The notes under the pieces are model-generated. The model saw only the letters and a program-made list of their open reading frames with translations. It was not told the DNA's origin and did not search any database. From Tetrastigma voinierianum (Eukaryota; Streptophyta; Magnoliopsida; Vitales; Vitaceae), in the NCBI GenBank assembly GCA_016808115.1, contig JAEQBH010002961.1, forward strand, positions 62,001-126,000: a stretch of 64,000 nucleotides of DNA. The letters are read 5' to 3'. This document shows positions 1 to 12,230 of this stretch, piece after piece (position 1 is the first letter of the stretch; each line of letters starts with the position of its first letter). A program made the position numbers and the translations under genes.

Positions 1-944
1 CGTTTGGAAGGCGTATGAGCCCCATCGACTCTGATAAGTGAAAGAGAGAGAAGGATGTGTTGGTTTAATAAATAAAAAAATTGGGTAAATGAAAAGACGG
101 ATCAAATTCAATTCATATTATCATCTCAGCTTTATCTGACCGTACCACTCCTGCCAAACATCTCGCGTGCATGGTAGGCCAACACTATCTTTATTTGTTT
201 CTCTTTCTCTCTCAAGTCTCACCTGCCTGTCATTCGGGCCATCTTTGATCATCCTATACCCTCCATTGTTTTTTAATCCTTGTTTTCAAGAAATTCAGCA
301 CCCAGTTTAGATGGATTAAGATCCAGGTACATCGATCGCAGGCGTGTTAATCCACGTGGGAGACTTTTTCTTTTAAAGTCTTGTACATGAATTTTGTGGT
401 TGGGTTTCAAGATTTTCTCGATTTTTATTTCATTTTACGCTTTTGATTTTTAATAATAATACTTGGTTTCATTTAAAAACATTGTAAATTAATAATGGGT
501 TGAAAATTACGGTTCTATCTCCTCAAACATAATATTGGTGGGATGACTTTATTCACCTGCTTTGAAAATAAAAATGAATTATTTCAATTCCAACCAAAAA
601 TATTGAAGTCATAATTCAAATATAAATCAGACCGCTTGATTATCAATCAGTCTCAATAAAAGAAAAACATATTGAAAAATATTTTTAATCAATTTGTTCA
701 TATAAACCCTTGAGTCCTAGTTCAAATGGTAAAAGGATTGAATGAATATATAAAAGAATAAGGATCTAATCGAAAACAGAGTATTGTAATATAATATATA
801 TAAAATACCTTAAGGTGAAACAAATTGAGAAAGTGGAAGAAAGCTAAACATGTATGATTCTAACAATATTTTATAAACACTTATAATTTTTTATCAAAGA
901 AAATATACTCAAATAAATTATAAATAAGTTCTTCTAAAACATAC

Positions 945-1011
<67 letters not shown>
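1..1011. other. AT-rich host sequence, no gene seen
   Basis: This AT-rich block carries no convincing coding sequence. Two parts recur elsewhere in the window in the same orientation. Positions 43-95 resemble 39858-39909 and 46605-46655, sharing the core taataaataaaaaa. Positions 96-215 resemble 40021-40135, and 335-645 resemble 63725-63990, sharing ttttgtggttgggttt and cattgtaaattaataat. It is therefore one copy of a locally repeated host segment or of an old dispersed repeat. It ends in a TA microsatellite that abuts the retrotransposon nest. Confidence 0.6.
949..1010. repeat. (TA)n microsatellite, about 30 units
   Basis: An uninterrupted run of TA dinucleotides is directly visible. It lies immediately outside the target duplication of the outermost solo LTR. 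Confidence 0.95.
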
Positions 1012-1013
<2 letters not shown>

Positions 1014-1016
1014 CAT
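1012..1016. repeat. Left target-site duplication (gtcat) of solo LTR B*
   Basis: The 5-mer gtcat lies just before the reverse-oriented LTR end (tgagaggatcc). The same 5-mer recurs at 38868-38872, just after the other LTR end (ggggtgttac plus two extra bases). A 5-bp duplication is the normal Ty3/Gypsy integration footprint. The two extra g bases at the right end make the match slightly imperfect. Confidence 0.65.
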
Positions 1017-1586
1017 TGAGAGGATCCGGCCGGTTAACCTCATGAAACCGGGGACCTCAGGCACTCCAATGGATATAGAAACTTTTCCTTGAGTCAAATA
1101 AAATCCGTGGGCTGATACTTTTCAATCATAACATATCTTTAGAAAATAATGCAGAAGCGAAGTGGTAATTTTTTTTTCTTTTCTTTTTCAAACGCTTAGA
1201 TTTTTGAAAGAATTGGCGAGTTTCCTTTTGTTTTAAACTTTGAAATTTCTGCAAACTGCAGCTTATTTATTACTTCTAATCTTTCCATCCTCAACTTCTC
1301 GGCTCCGTTTGGGACTCCTCGTCCACAACCAAATCAAACACAATATATACATATATACCATTTATTATTTCATCATCAAAACATTTGAAACTTCTTCAAA
1401 TCATGCATTTGTTTTTATCAAAAGGTGGGGCTTGAGCCGGACTCCAAGCCGACCGCCTACGTACCTCGTCCACGAGGATCAAAGCCCACGTGGTTCTTTT
1501 TCAACTTTATGCATACATATATCCATAACAAAATATTCAACATATACGATCATAGAAAATTATATATACAATGAAATCACGGGCGT
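1017..1586 (-). mobile_element. Solo LTR B*, left fragment (LTR 3' end, reversed)
   Basis: The reverse complement matches the 3' part of the family-B LTRs at 15380-16018 and 23560-24199. It shares the terminal ggatcctctca, the gggttcatgag/ttaat block, the gaagtgataa segment and a tgtatataatttt stretch. The fragment stops at the ggcgt duplication of element X and resumes at 36484, so the two parts form one LTR of about 2.95 kb. No internal region accompanies it, so it is a solo LTR formed by LTR-LTR recombination. It is the oldest layer of the nest. Confidence 0.85.
1582..1586. repeat. Left target-site duplication (ggcgt) of element X
   Basis: The 5-mer ggcgt immediately precedes the LTR start tgtaacacccc. 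It is repeated exactly at 36479-36483, immediately after the last base of the 3' LTR (gggggcgtcaca). It proves that the LTRs starting at 1587 and ending at 36478 belong to one integration event. Confidence 0.93.
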
Positions 1587-4382
1587 TGTAACACCCCAAA
1601 TTGCTACCTAACGAGTTTTATAATATGTTTGGGTATAATAAACGTAAGAGTATATTTATTCGAATAAAATAAAGATAAAAACAAAGTAGGAATATGCATA
1701 AGTTAAATTATAAATAATAAAGAAAATTTGAGGCTATTGTAAAAATATTATAAATTGATTTGCAAATATTATAAAAGTTGGAGGACCAAAGTAAAATAAA
1801 AAGGGGATAAGATCAAATAAGGATAAGACCAAAAGAAATATGTATTTGGTCTTGCTGGAGAAAGGGAGAGAAGCGAATACGAGACTGAGAAGAGAGAAGA
1901 AGAAGAAGATCACATGTCACGGATACATGTCTTGGTTGTATGGAACTATGAGTATGTTGTGTAAGTTCTGGGTGTATGAATCTAGTTTTAGTCCTGGAAC
2001 GTTTAGATACATGGTTTGAGCCACTTTGTTTTGTGTATGGTTTGGGTTTGGAAACTCCCGAGCTCATTTACGTATAGGGTTGAGTTGAGGAGAGCTCTAA
2101 GGCTCCTAGATATGTGTTTTGAGAAGGGGTCTAGTTGTAAGTTGAAACGAGAAAATTCCTATTTTTGATCATATGCAATGCTTGAGTAATAGCGTAGGTT
2201 TTGGGTCAGAAATATAGGAAATTCAGAAGTGAGTCCTTCTAGTAAATTGTAGCCACATCAATGAACTTGATGTTAGGCTTTCGAATTTCTCGATTTGGAC
2301 CTCTATAGACCAAGTTATGGTCTTTTTACTCTGAATAGTCAAATGGGTTAGTGGTCGTCCAACCGTGGTCGTCCAACAGTGGTGATCAGCGGTGGTGTCG
2401 TCCGCGGTGGTGATCGATCGTGGTGGGTCAGCGGTGGTCGTCGGCCGGTGGTCGTCCAAGCGTTGCCGTCCAACGATTGGTCGATCAAGCGGTGGTCATC
2501 AACGGTGGTAAATCCAGCGGTGTGCATCCAACCGTGGTCGTCGGCGATTGGTGGAGTCAACGATGAATTAACATCAGCCGGTGGTCGTCCAACGGTGGTC
2601 GTCGAATAGTGGTCGTCAGCGGTGGTGCGTAGCGATGTGGTGCGATCAAATGGAGTCGGCGGACCTGCGTCTTGAAAAGCTCGCTCGTCTTGAAAGGCTC
2701 CGCTCTGCGTCATGAGCTCAGCTCGTGCGAGCTCCACTCGTCATGCGACTCCACTCGTCATCACGAGCAGCTGCGTCATGCGAGCTCCACTCGTCATGCA
2801 AGGTCGGCTGTTCAGTGACTCGTCACTTGCAGTCTGGCTTTCGTCAGTCAGTCGACTCATCCCGAGGCCGGTAGCGCGACCTCCAACCCGGAAGGTCATA
2901 GCTATTACGTGCGAACTCGATTTGGGTGTTCTTGGACTTTATAGAAAGCCCATTGAGTCAGAATCATCCATATGCACGAGGAAGATATTAGATGTCAGAC
3001 CGAGGTGTCGGGCCAGGCTCGTCACTTGATGCAACGTCAGTCCGGAGTCAGCTCGTCAGGCCCATTGCGCGCAGCCTCCAACGGAAGGTCTGCTTCTTTA
3101 TCTGAACTCCGATTCGAGTGTTCTTGGACTCTATGGAAAGCCCATTAAGTCAAGAATTCATCAATAGATATATGATAAGATTGGAATATATTAGTCCCGA
3201 AAACATGAAAAACAGTGAGTTACATGGGGTAACTATAGTTATTCATAAAATAACTCATAAGCATACGGGGAGTAAGCATAGTTATTTATGCATACAATGA
3301 AGACATGAAAAATAAAGTTATGAATAAATGATGGTACATATATATATATATCACATATGATTACCGGGCCAATAATAATTATTCGGAATATGAGATATAT
3401 CTTGGCATAAATACACATTGGTTAATACTTAGAGACACGGTAGAGAGGGATAGATGGGCATGCCTATTAGGAAAAATAGTCTGCTGACATATAAGTTACA
3501 TTTATGTTACGTTGCGATATAGAGGTCCGTTTGGGTCGATGACATAGATCCCGTTTGGATCAGGTGGCCCGAGATAGGTCACCCACTGGCAGCTCGTGTT
3601 ATAAGATGATCATTGTCTCGAACAATGACAAGCGATTATCGGGCCTTTACAGGTTTGTCCACTTCTAAGGTTTATGCAGGACATAGAGCATAAAGAAAAT
3701 GACCAGTATATGCAAACGAAAGGTAGAGAATATATGACATGATATGAGAAGCAAAGCATTGCTATGCGATGAAAGTATATAGTTACAAGAATAAGAAGTA
3801 AAGTACAAGATGACATGATATGAGAAGCATAGCATTGCTATGCGATGAAAGTATACAGTTACAAGAATAAGAAGTAAAGTACAAGATGACATGAAAAGTA
3901 TATGGAAGATGACAAGAAATGAAACTTGTTATGAAAGGTATATATGAAATGATAAGAATACATACTTTGTTATATGTGTTATATGCATTTGTATAGAAGT
4001 GGGGTGACCCTTAATGGAGGTTATCGGTGTATTTATTTCCCACTAAGCGTGAAACATACGGGTGTTCAATCCGTGTAGGCACGGAGAAGAAACCGGAGGA
4101 CCGGAAATCCACTGTCCCAGTCAAGGCCACACATCAATAGGTGCCTTGGAAGAACCTTTAGATCCTATTTTGTATATGAAATTTGTAAACTAATGTAAAT
4201 ATTGTAAATGTTGAACACTTCCATATATGGAGCTTGTATATGTATTTTATGTCCATTTGCTACGAATATAATACAAGTTAATTGACCTAACATTATATGA
4301 ATATGCAAGTGTAAAGGTTATAAGTTTTAAAAAAAAAAATGACTCCTCAATTGACACCCTATGCCGAATTGGAAGCGTCACA
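1587..4382 (+). mobile_element. X 5' LTR (family A), 2.8 kb
   Basis: It begins tgtaacaccccaaa and ends in gcgtcaca, so the termini are TG...CA. It is followed by a primer-binding site. Inside are a GA-rich block (about 1861-1912), a gtggtcgtc minisatellite (2344-2640), an agctccactcgtc repeat (2680-2800), two copies of a roughly 190-bp 'ggtcat...gagtca' module (about 2894 and 3083), a short AT microsatellite (3338-3352) and a 77-bp tandem duplication (about 3736-3890). The duplication and the two-copy module are shared only with the LTR at 31337-36478, which identifies that LTR as its partner. Confidence 0.92.
2344..2640 (+). repeat. gtggtcgtc minisatellite in X 5' LTR
   Basis: About twenty imperfect copies of a 12-14-bp unit with core ggtggtcgtc are directly visible. 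Corresponding arrays are at 7085-7215 (Y 5' LTR) and 32100-32335 (X 3' LTR, just before the E insertion). In Y's 3' LTR the equivalent place (26290-26520) has a related but altered unit with core gggtcgcc. Confidence 0.9.
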
Positions 4383-4388
4383 GTTTAG

Positions 4389-4400
4389 TGGTATTAGAGC
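4389..4400 (+). other. X primer-binding site (initiator Met tRNA)
   Basis: The sequence tggtattagagc lies six bases after the LTR end. It differs by one base (t for c) from the plant iMet-tRNA complement tggtatcagagc, which is exact in element Y at 9089-9100. It primes minus-strand cDNA synthesis in the family. Confidence 0.88.
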
Positions 4401-4516
4401 CTAGGTTTAGGCGTTTGGAACTAGGTTTAGAGAGCTCTTGAATGAAGTATATATGATGAAAAGCCTATGTTTAGTAATGTATTGGCCTGATGTGGATGTC
4501 CTTGTGTTTTTTATAG

Positions 4517-5632
4517 ATGGATCGTCCCAAAGAAGCTGCGGAGAGTGTTAACTTGATGGAACAAGGGTTATCGGCACGAACCTTCGGAAGTAATGTACCT
4601 AATGCAGGCCCTAGAAGCCTTCTTGAGAATATCGCAAGACATGGCTCGGGTTTTTGGATAGATTGACCTCTCTAAAGCTCCGATAGACCACGGTAAGAAG
4701 ACATGGAGCCAAGAAAGGAATTCCATGGGTCGAGGCATGGAAGAGTCGGAGAAAGTAGAATGCAGTTAGAAAAGTTAGAAGAGTATTGGGAAGAGAGGTT
4801 AGATGCTCTCCCCGATCGAGGAGAGCATCGTGTGTGCTGATCTCAACGTGCGGGGTGAGGCATGCGATTGAGTGGAAACTAGTGCTCGAGTCGAGGATTC
4901 CAAATCCCCTAACATGGGAATTCTTTGTCCAAGAGTTCGAGGGCAAGTATGTTCACCAAAGATGTATAGGATTCCAAGTGGAGTTCTGAATTTGAAACAA
5001 AGGAACTTATTAGTCTCGAATATGAGAAAGAATTTAGTCATCTTAGTAAGTATGCACGAATTGGTTCTCCTGAGGAGGCATTTGATTGTGAGCAATTTGA
5101 GGATGGATTGCATGGTTATCAAAGATATTTGGCACCTATGACTTCTTTCCAAGCGGTGGATTTTTATCGGTTAGTCCCATTGCAATGAAAGAGAGACTAG
5201 AAGCGAAGCGACAAAAAAGATTTCAAAGAAAGTTTTCTAAAGGAGCTTCGTCGCCATCGGGAAAAAGAGCTGAAAGTCTCCCGGCTCAATCGAATATAGT
5301 TACGCTCACGAGAGGTAGAAGACGAGGGTCGATGTAGCACGTAGTACAAGTAGAGTGCTTCGGTGGAGCCGGGGAGGAAATTCACGAATGTCCTCATTCA
5401 TGTAAAAGGCATTTGGGGAGTTTGTAGGTTAGTAACGGGAGGGTGTTTTAAGGTGTGGAAGCCTTGATCATTTGATATCACGATTGCTTACAAGAATCAA
5501 GGGGACAATACAGAGAATCAACGAGGAAGTGGTGAAGGGAAGATCTGTAAGCCACTTTCGACTCGCGATGCAGTGAGATTGATAGTGGATCCATATCAGC
5601 ATAGAGGACGAGGAAGCATAGTTTAGGAGGCG
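4517..5632 (+). pseudogene. Broken gag (element X)
   Basis: The presumed start is the ATG at 4517 (MDRPK), equivalent to the ATG at 9224 in Y. The central retrotransposon gag domain survives as short pieces in different frames, with LTWEFFVQEFEGKYV around 4913-4960 and a following KELI/LEYEKEF stretch. At 5384-5505 two CCHC zinc-knuckle remnants can be recognised (a CPH-C type and a CF-C-GSLDH type). The second is put out of frame by one extra a near 5450. Gag packages the RNA in virus-like particles. The product cannot be read through because of multiple single-base frame changes. Confidence 0.85.
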
Positions 5633-6100
5633 GTGGATCGATCTATGCCTGCGGCACCGGCACGGCGTATACTGAAGGCTCGTGAGAATCAGGATGCTCC
5701 TGAGGTTATAGCTGGTATATTTTCTTTATATGATATTGAGATGCACGCATTGATTGATCCCGGATCTACTCATTCATATGTGTGCATGGAGCATGTATTT
5801 GACAAAGTACCAGCGATGGAGAAATTAGCATATAACATGCATGTGACTAGTTCGTTGGGGCACATCGTTAGTGTGAATAGCATATCTGAAGTACTTGCTG
5901 TTATACAAACAAGAGAGTTTCTGTTGGTTGTTAACCTTGCCTTCCGAGGAGTTTGACTTGATTCACAAGGAATGGATTGGTTGTCTAAACAGAGCTATCG
6001 TTGATTAATGGACAAAAGATAGTAATGTTGAGATGCTCGACGGGCCCGAGGTAATAGTACGAGCATTGGATCAAGTGTAATGTCTAATGTCATCTCCTAA
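5633..6100 (+). pseudogene. Protease region (element X), cut by element Y
   Basis: An open stretch at 5633-5956 contains the aspartic protease motif LIDPGSTHSYV (about 5748-5782). It is followed by a VTSSLGH...VNSI segment typical of chromovirus proteases. After 5956 frames shift, although a GMDWL-type motif can still be seen at about 5970-5990. X's coding sequence stops near 6100 at catctcc. The homologous uninterrupted sequence in Y reads on through 10780-10790, and X resumes at 28372 with tgcaagctagg. Confidence 0.85.
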
Positions 6101-6103
6101 CCA

Positions 6104-9082
6104 TACAACACCCCAAATTATACCCTAACGGTTTTATAACATGTTTTTAGATTTGTAATAGCGTAAATGTATATTTACATTCAGATAAAATAAAGATAAA
6201 GAAACAAAAATGGAATACATATAAATTTAAATTACAAATAATAAAAAAGAAGATTTGAGGCTATTGTAAAAATATTATAAATTGATTTGCAAATATTATA
6301 AGAGTTGGAGGACCAAAGTAAAATAAAAGGGAGGATAAGATCAAATAAGGATAAGACCAAAGAAATATCTTATTTTGAATTACTTGGAAGGAAATGATAC
6401 GAGACGAGAAGAGAAGAGAAGAAAGAGATCTGAGTCACGGATACATGTCTTAGGTTGTATGAATTCTGTAAGTATGTTGTGTAAATTCTGGGTGTATGAA
6501 ATCTAGTTTTAGTCTAGACGTTTTGTTATAGTTTGGAACCCTTTGACATATATTTGGGTTTGGAAACTCCCGAGCTCATTTAGTGCAGGATTGAGTTGAG
6601 GAGAGCTCTAAGGCTCCTAGATATGTGTTTTGAGAAGGATTCTAGTTGTAAGTTGAAACCGGGAAAATTCCCTATTTTGATCGTATGCAGTATCCCGGAC
6701 CTTAGCACGGGTTTGGGTCAGAAATACAGGAAATTCGAAGTGAGTCCTTCTAGTAATTATATTTGCATCAATGAACGATGTTAGGCTTTCAAATTTCGAT
6801 TTTGGACCTCTATAGACCAGTTATGGTCCTTTTACCGAGATCAGTCCATTTAGATCTGGTCGGGTCGAGTTCGCCAATTCAGATTAACTATTGGATGACA
6901 TGAGCAGGTTTTGAGTCATAAATAAAGAGAATTTGGAAGTAAGTCCTTCTGAAATTATGGCCATCAATGAAAGCTTGATGTTAGGCTTTTGAATTTCTCA
7001 ATTGGTTAATGAAGCAGGTGCAGTGCTTTTCTTTACGAGCGGTCGAATGGGTGAAGGGTGCGTCAGGTGAATCTTGCTTTGGTAGATCAACGGTGGTCGT
7101 CAAGCGTGATCATCAAACGGTGGTGTGCGCGGTGGTGCGTCCAACGGTGGTCGTCAACGATTAGATCAGCGGTGGTCGCCAGGCGGTGATCGTCGAAAGC
7201 GGTGGTGTCGACGGTGGTGAGTCAAGCGATTCTTTCGTCAAGGCCCGGGCTCGTCACTTGATGCGACTCGTCAATCAGTTGGCTTGTCAAGGCCCAGGCT
7301 CGTCGCGGTGCAGCTGTCCGGTCCGAGATCATTTCGTCGGAAATTTGAGCTGCGTCCGCTCCAGTCGCGGCTCGTGAAATGAGCTGCGTCATGATCTGGC
7401 TAGTCGGTCGGTCGACAAATAAAGTATTGCGCGTGATCTCAACCGGAGGTCATATCTTCTTGATACGAACTCGATTTGGAGTGTTCTTGGACTCATGGAA
7501 GCCCGGTAGGTCAGAATACATTCATATGCCTGAGGAGAATATTAGATGCCTGACCGAGGTGATAGATGAGCTCGTCACTTCAAGTCAACTCGTCAGTCCA
7601 GGTCAGCTCGGTTGCCTCGTGCTGTTATAACTTGAGGAAGGGTCATAACTTCTTAGTCTGAACTCCGATTCAGTGAATTCTTGGACTCTATAAGGCCATA
7701 GAGTCAGAATCCATCCATATTCCTGAGGAAGATGACAGATGTCAGACCGAGGTGTTAGACTGGGCTCGTCACTTCCAGTGCAGCTCGTGGAGTTCAGTCC
7801 AGCTCGTCAAGGCCCGACTGCGCATGACCTCCAGCCCCGGAAGGTCACTTCTTCGTCTGAACTCCGATTAGTGTTCTTGGATATGGAAAGCCCATTGAGT
7901 CAAGAATTCATCAATAGATAGCATGATAAGATTGGAACTCTGTGTGGTCCCGGAAACATGAAAAAGCAGTAGGTTCTGTAGGTAACTATAGTTATTCATA
8001 AATAACTCTATAAACATACGAGGGTAAGCATAGTTATTTATGCATACAATGGGAACATGAAAAATGCAAGTTATGAATAAATGATGAGTATATATATATC
8101 ACATATGATTTACACTGAATGACAATAATTATTCGGGAATATAAAGATATATCTTGAGCATAAAATACACATTGATTGTCTGCCCAGAACACAGGTAGAA
8201 GAGGGATAGATGGGCATGTGCCTATTAGGAAAAATAAGTCTGTGACATATAAGTTACGTTCTGTTGCATTTATGATATCGAGGGCCAGTTTGGATCGAGT
8301 GGCCGCCAGATCCCGTTTGGATCGGGAGGGGGGGAGTGGCGAAGGGTCACCACGAGCTTCAGCCTTTATAAGATGATCATTGTCTCGTACAATGACAACA
8401 GTGCCTTCGGGCCTTTACAGTTTCCTGTATCCACTTCTAGGTTTATGCGAGACATAGGCGCAAAGAAAATGGCCAGAGTATATGCAAGCGAAGGTAGAAT
8501 ATATGACATGATATGAAAACATAGCATTGCTATACGATGAGGAGTATCTGATTACAAGAATAAGTAAAGTCTGAAGATGACATGAAAAGTATATGGAAGA
8601 TGACGAAATGGAAACTTGTTATGAAGAGTATATATATGAGAAATGATAAGAATCACATGCTTGTTATATGTGTTATATGAATTTAATATGAAGTGGGTGA
8701 CCCTTAATGGAGGTCATCCAGGTGTATTATTCCCACTAAGCGTAAAGCTTAGCACGGGTGACTAATCAGTGTAGGTACGAAAGAGGAAACTAGAGGGACG
8801 GACGATCCACATCGACAATTCAAGGCCCACTTGCATCATAGGTGCCTTGGAAGACCTTTAGGTCTATATTGTATATGAAATTTTGTAAACAAATGTAAAT
8901 ATTGTAAATGACTGAACACTTCCATATGGAGCTTGTATATATATGTATTTTGTAATTATTTTACTCTGAGAATATAATACAAGTTAACTGTTTAACATTA
9001 TATGAATATGCAAGTGTAAAGGTTATAAGTTTAAAAAAATGACCCCTCACTTGACACCCTATGCCGAGTTGGGGGCGTCACA
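6104..9082 (+). mobile_element. Y 5' LTR (family A), about 3.0 kb
   Basis: The start is slightly damaged (tacaacaccccaaa for tgtaacaccccaaa), so the exact first base is uncertain by 2-3 bp. The end is gggggcgtcaca at 9082. It contains a GA-rich block (about 6395-6432), a doubled module around 6720 and 6907 (cagaaatacaggaaattc and its variant), a short ggtggtcgtc array (7085-7215), and three copies of the 'gaggtcata...gagtca' module (about 7444, 7632, 7842). The 77-bp block near 8506-8585 occurs once. This layout matches the LTR at 25327-28367. Confidence 0.9.
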
Positions 9083-9088
9083 GTTTAG

Positions 9089-9100
9089 TGGTATCAGAGC
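9089..9100 (+). other. Y primer-binding site (iMet tRNA)
   Basis: The sequence tggtatcagagc matches exactly the 12-base complement of the plant initiator-Met tRNA 3' end. It lies six bases downstream of the LTR. Confidence 0.93.
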
Positions 9101-9223
9101 CTAGGTTTAGGCGTTTCTGGAAAAGCCTAGGTTTAGGCGGCTCTTGAATAGAGTATATATGATAGAAAAGCCTATGTTTAGTAATGTGTTGGCCTGATGT
9201 GGATGTCCTTGTGTTTTGTATAG

Positions 9224-10330
9224 ATGGATCGTCCACGAAGAAGCTGCGAAGTCATTAACCCAAGAGAACAAGGTTATCAGCACGAACCTTGAAAGTAAAT
9301 AATGTACCTAATGGGCCCACAGAGCCCTTGCGAGAATATCGCAAGACATGGCTCGGTTTTTGGATAGATTGACCTCCTAAAGCTCCCGATAGGGACGGTA
9401 AGAAGACATGGAGTGAGGAATTCCATGGGTGAGCATGGAAGAGTCGGAAGAAAACGAATTAAAGTTTAGAAAAGTTAGAAAGAGTATTGGAAGAGGCTAG
9501 ATGCTCTCTGGGTGAGCCTCATATACTGATCTCACTATTGCAGGGTGAGGCATACGATTGGTGGAAACTAGTGCTTAAAGGTCCAAGGATTCCAAATCCC
9601 CTGACATGGGAATTCTTTGTCCAGAGTTCGGGGCAAAAGTATGTTGAGATGTATAGGGATTCCAAGTGGAAGCTTGGGTTCGAATTTGAAGCAAAGGAAC
9701 TTATCGGTGGTAGAATGAGAAGAGATTTGATGTCTAGTAAGTATGCACGAAATTGGTTCTCACGAGAGGCATTCGGTGTAGGCAATTGAGGATGGATTGC
9801 ATGATTCCATCAAAAAGATATTTGGCACCTATGACTTCTCTCAAACGGTGGATTTTTATCGGAGTTGGTCAATGCAATGAGAGACTGAAAGCAGGCGGCA
9901 AAGATTTCAAAGAAGAAGTTGTCTAGAGGAGCTTCGTCCTCCTCAGGGAAAAGAGCTAGGGAGTCTCCAGCTCAATCAGAGTATAGTTCCGCTACGAGAG
10001 GTAGAAGGCAAGGGCTGATGTAGCCGCGTAGTACAAGCGGGGTGCTTGATTGAGATAGGAGAAATTCACGAGATGTCCTCATTGCCATAAAGGCATTTGG
10101 GAGTTTGTAGGTTGAAGTAACGGGGGTGTTTAGGTGTGGAAGCCTTGATCATTTGATAGCCGCAGTGCCCCAAGAATCAAGGGATAATAGAAGTCAACAA
10201 AGGAAGTGGTAGAGGAAGATCTATAGTACCACTTTCGGCTCGCGGAGAAGTCTTGGCGAGGGGTCATAGTGGTCCATATCGGCATAGAGACGGAGGCATA
10301 GTTTGAGAGGCGGTGGATGGAATCATGCCT
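9224..10330 (+). pseudogene. Broken gag (element Y)
   Basis: The likely start is the ATG at 9224 (MDRPRRSCE). The gag core appears as YDWWKLVLKGPRIPNPLTWE with FFVQ following (about 9549-9630), then a YRDSKWKLGFEFEAKELI segment (about 9650-9705). Zinc-knuckle remnants lie at 10078-10175. The second lost one t in a tttt run and is therefore out of frame, whereas X's copy gained an a nearby. Collinear with X gag at 4517-5632. Confidence 0.87.
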
Positions 10331-10760
10331 ACGACACCCGAAGCAGGCATATGCTATGAAGGCTCGTGAGAGATCGGGGATGCTCACGAGGGTTATAGCT
10401 GGTATATTTTCTTTATATGATGTGGGGATGCATGCATTGGTGATCCTGGATACTCATTCATATAATGTGCGCCTAGGCATGTATTGACAAAGTACGTGAT
10501 GGAGAAATTGGCATATGACATCGTATGACTAGTCAGTTGGGGCACAACGTTAGTGTGAATAGCATATACAGAAATTGCCCCATTGTTATACAAGCAAGAG
10601 AGTTTCTCGCTGATTTGATAACCTTACCCTTCCGAGAGTTTGACTTGATTCTAGGAATGGATTGGTTGTCTAAACAGAGGCTATCGTTGATTGTGAATGA
10701 AAGATAGTAGTGTTGAGATGCTCAGACGGGCCCCGAGGAGTAATAGTGAGGCATTGGATC
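10331..10760 (+). pseudogene. Broken protease region (element Y)
   Basis: Collinear with X 5633-6090. The DPGSTHS active-site region at about 10435-10465 is frameshifted. Downstream an open piece at 10525-10707 reads TSQLGHNVSVNSI, then LPFREFDLILGMDWLSKQR, the conserved GMDWL protease tail. The stretch at 10770-10800 (catctccactatgcaagc) is the uninterrupted form of the site where Y itself landed in X. Confidence 0.85.
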
Positions 10761-10799
10761 AAGTGTGACCAATGTCATCTCCACTATGCAAGCTAGGAG

Positions 10800-11760
10800 A
10801 ATTATGAGGAAAGGATGTGAGACATTCTTGAAACGTCATGACTCCAAGGGAGTCAAGTTGATGTAGAAAGATCAGGTAGTAAGGAATTTCCCGGATGTAT
10901 TCCACGAAGAGTTACGAATTATTCCACATGAGGTGGACCGCCACTTAGAATTGTACCGAGGAGCAGTCCCTATGACAAGGCAGTGCAGGATGGCTCCAAA
11001 CGGGTGAAGGGTTAAGAGTCAATTGCAGAACTTTTAGATAAAGGATTTATCCGACCCAGTGTGTCCCCTTGGGGTGCACTTGTTTTATTTGTGAAAAAGA
11101 AAGATGGCACTCTACGGATGTGCATCGATTATCGACGAGTTAATAAGGTAGCGGTGAAAAACAAGTACCATTGTAGAGATTGAAGATCTTTTGATGGGTT
11201 GAAAGGAGCGGGTGTCTTTTCGAAGATAGACTGCGATCAGGGGTATTATCGATTGAGGATAAAGGAAGGAGATGTCTTAGAAGGCGCATTTAGAACTAGA
11301 TATGGTCATTATGAGTTTGGTCATGCCATTTTAGGTTGACTAATGCATAGGCGGCATTCATGGATTTGATGAATAGGGTTTCCGACCTATGTGGATCAAT
11401 TTGTTGTGGTTTTTATTGATGACATCTGGTGTATTCTAAGGATGCACGAGGAACATGAACAACACGAGAATAGTCTTAGAGACGTTAAGAGAAAGAAGTT
11501 ATATGCTAAGCTCGACAAATGTGATTTTGGCTAAAGAAAGTTTCATTCCCTAGGCCATGTGTGTCTGGCGAGGGGTATAAGAGTGGATCTGCTAAGATTG
11601 AAACCAGTTGTGAATTGAAATCACCTCAAAATGTAGGGTGAAAAGTTTCTTGGGTTTAACGGGTTATTATAGAAGATTTGTGAGAGGTTCCGATTAAAAT
11701 GCTTCTCAGCTCAACAAGTTACTGCGAGGAAAGGAATAAAGTTTGAGTGGACGGACAAAT
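10800..11760 (+). pseudogene. Broken reverse transcriptase (element Y)
   Basis: A clear in-frame island at about 11040-11170 contains SPWGALVLFVKKKDG followed by LRMCIDYRRVNK, the fingers motif of Ty3/Gypsy RT. The catalytic box appears as DQFVVVFIDDIW around 11395-11430 (the F-I-D-D form of the YVDD box). The thumb/connection motif, FLGLTGYYRRFV-like, is recognisable around 11648-11685. Many one-base frame changes separate these islands. Confidence 0.9.
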
Positions 11761-12230
11761 GTCGGAGATAGTTTTGAAGCAGGTTGAAAGGGATCTTGGT
11801 TGAAGCACCGGTATTGATCACGGCCTACTCAGGAAAAGAGTACCTTGTATAGTGATGCGCCGTGCATTGGTTTAGGATCGTGTGTCTGAGATGGGAAAGT
11901 AGTGGCTTAGTGGCTTATGCGTCAGACCGAGTTGAAGCCACATGAACAAATTATCCAGCTCCTTCTAGAGTTAGCTGCGGTGGTTTTGCTTCAAAAATAT
12001 GGCGGCACTACTTATACGGAAAAGTGTAGAATTTACCTTAGATCATAAGAGTCTCAGTACTTGTTATTGAGAAGAGTTAAATTTGAGGCAACGGAGGTGG
12101 TTAGAGTTGATAAGGATTATGAGCGCATAGATTACCATCCGGAAAGGCTAATAAGTGGCCAGATGCTTTAAGTCGAAACATTAGCCTTGATGTCACTGAT
12201 GCAGTGATTGGAGGCCCAGGAGATGATGGA
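11761..12230 (+). pseudogene. Broken RNase H (element Y)
   Basis: Collinear with the better preserved RNase H of X (29400-29830). Visible pieces include the SDA...CIGLG remnant near 11850-11880, LELAAVV around 11965-11985 and a WPDALSRN-like end near 12150-12180. It degrades the RNA strand of the cDNA hybrid during replication. Confidence 0.8.

Noticed and set aside
708..760. A pol III box-A-like word (tagttcaaatgg) suggesting a SINE
   Set aside because: No convincing box B, tail or target duplication is seen around it.
2223..2737. Overlapping open frames on both strands rich in T/D/H and V/G
   Set aside because: They are produced by the gtggtcgtc minisatellite of the LTR, whose triplet-like unit keeps several frames open. 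Not coding.
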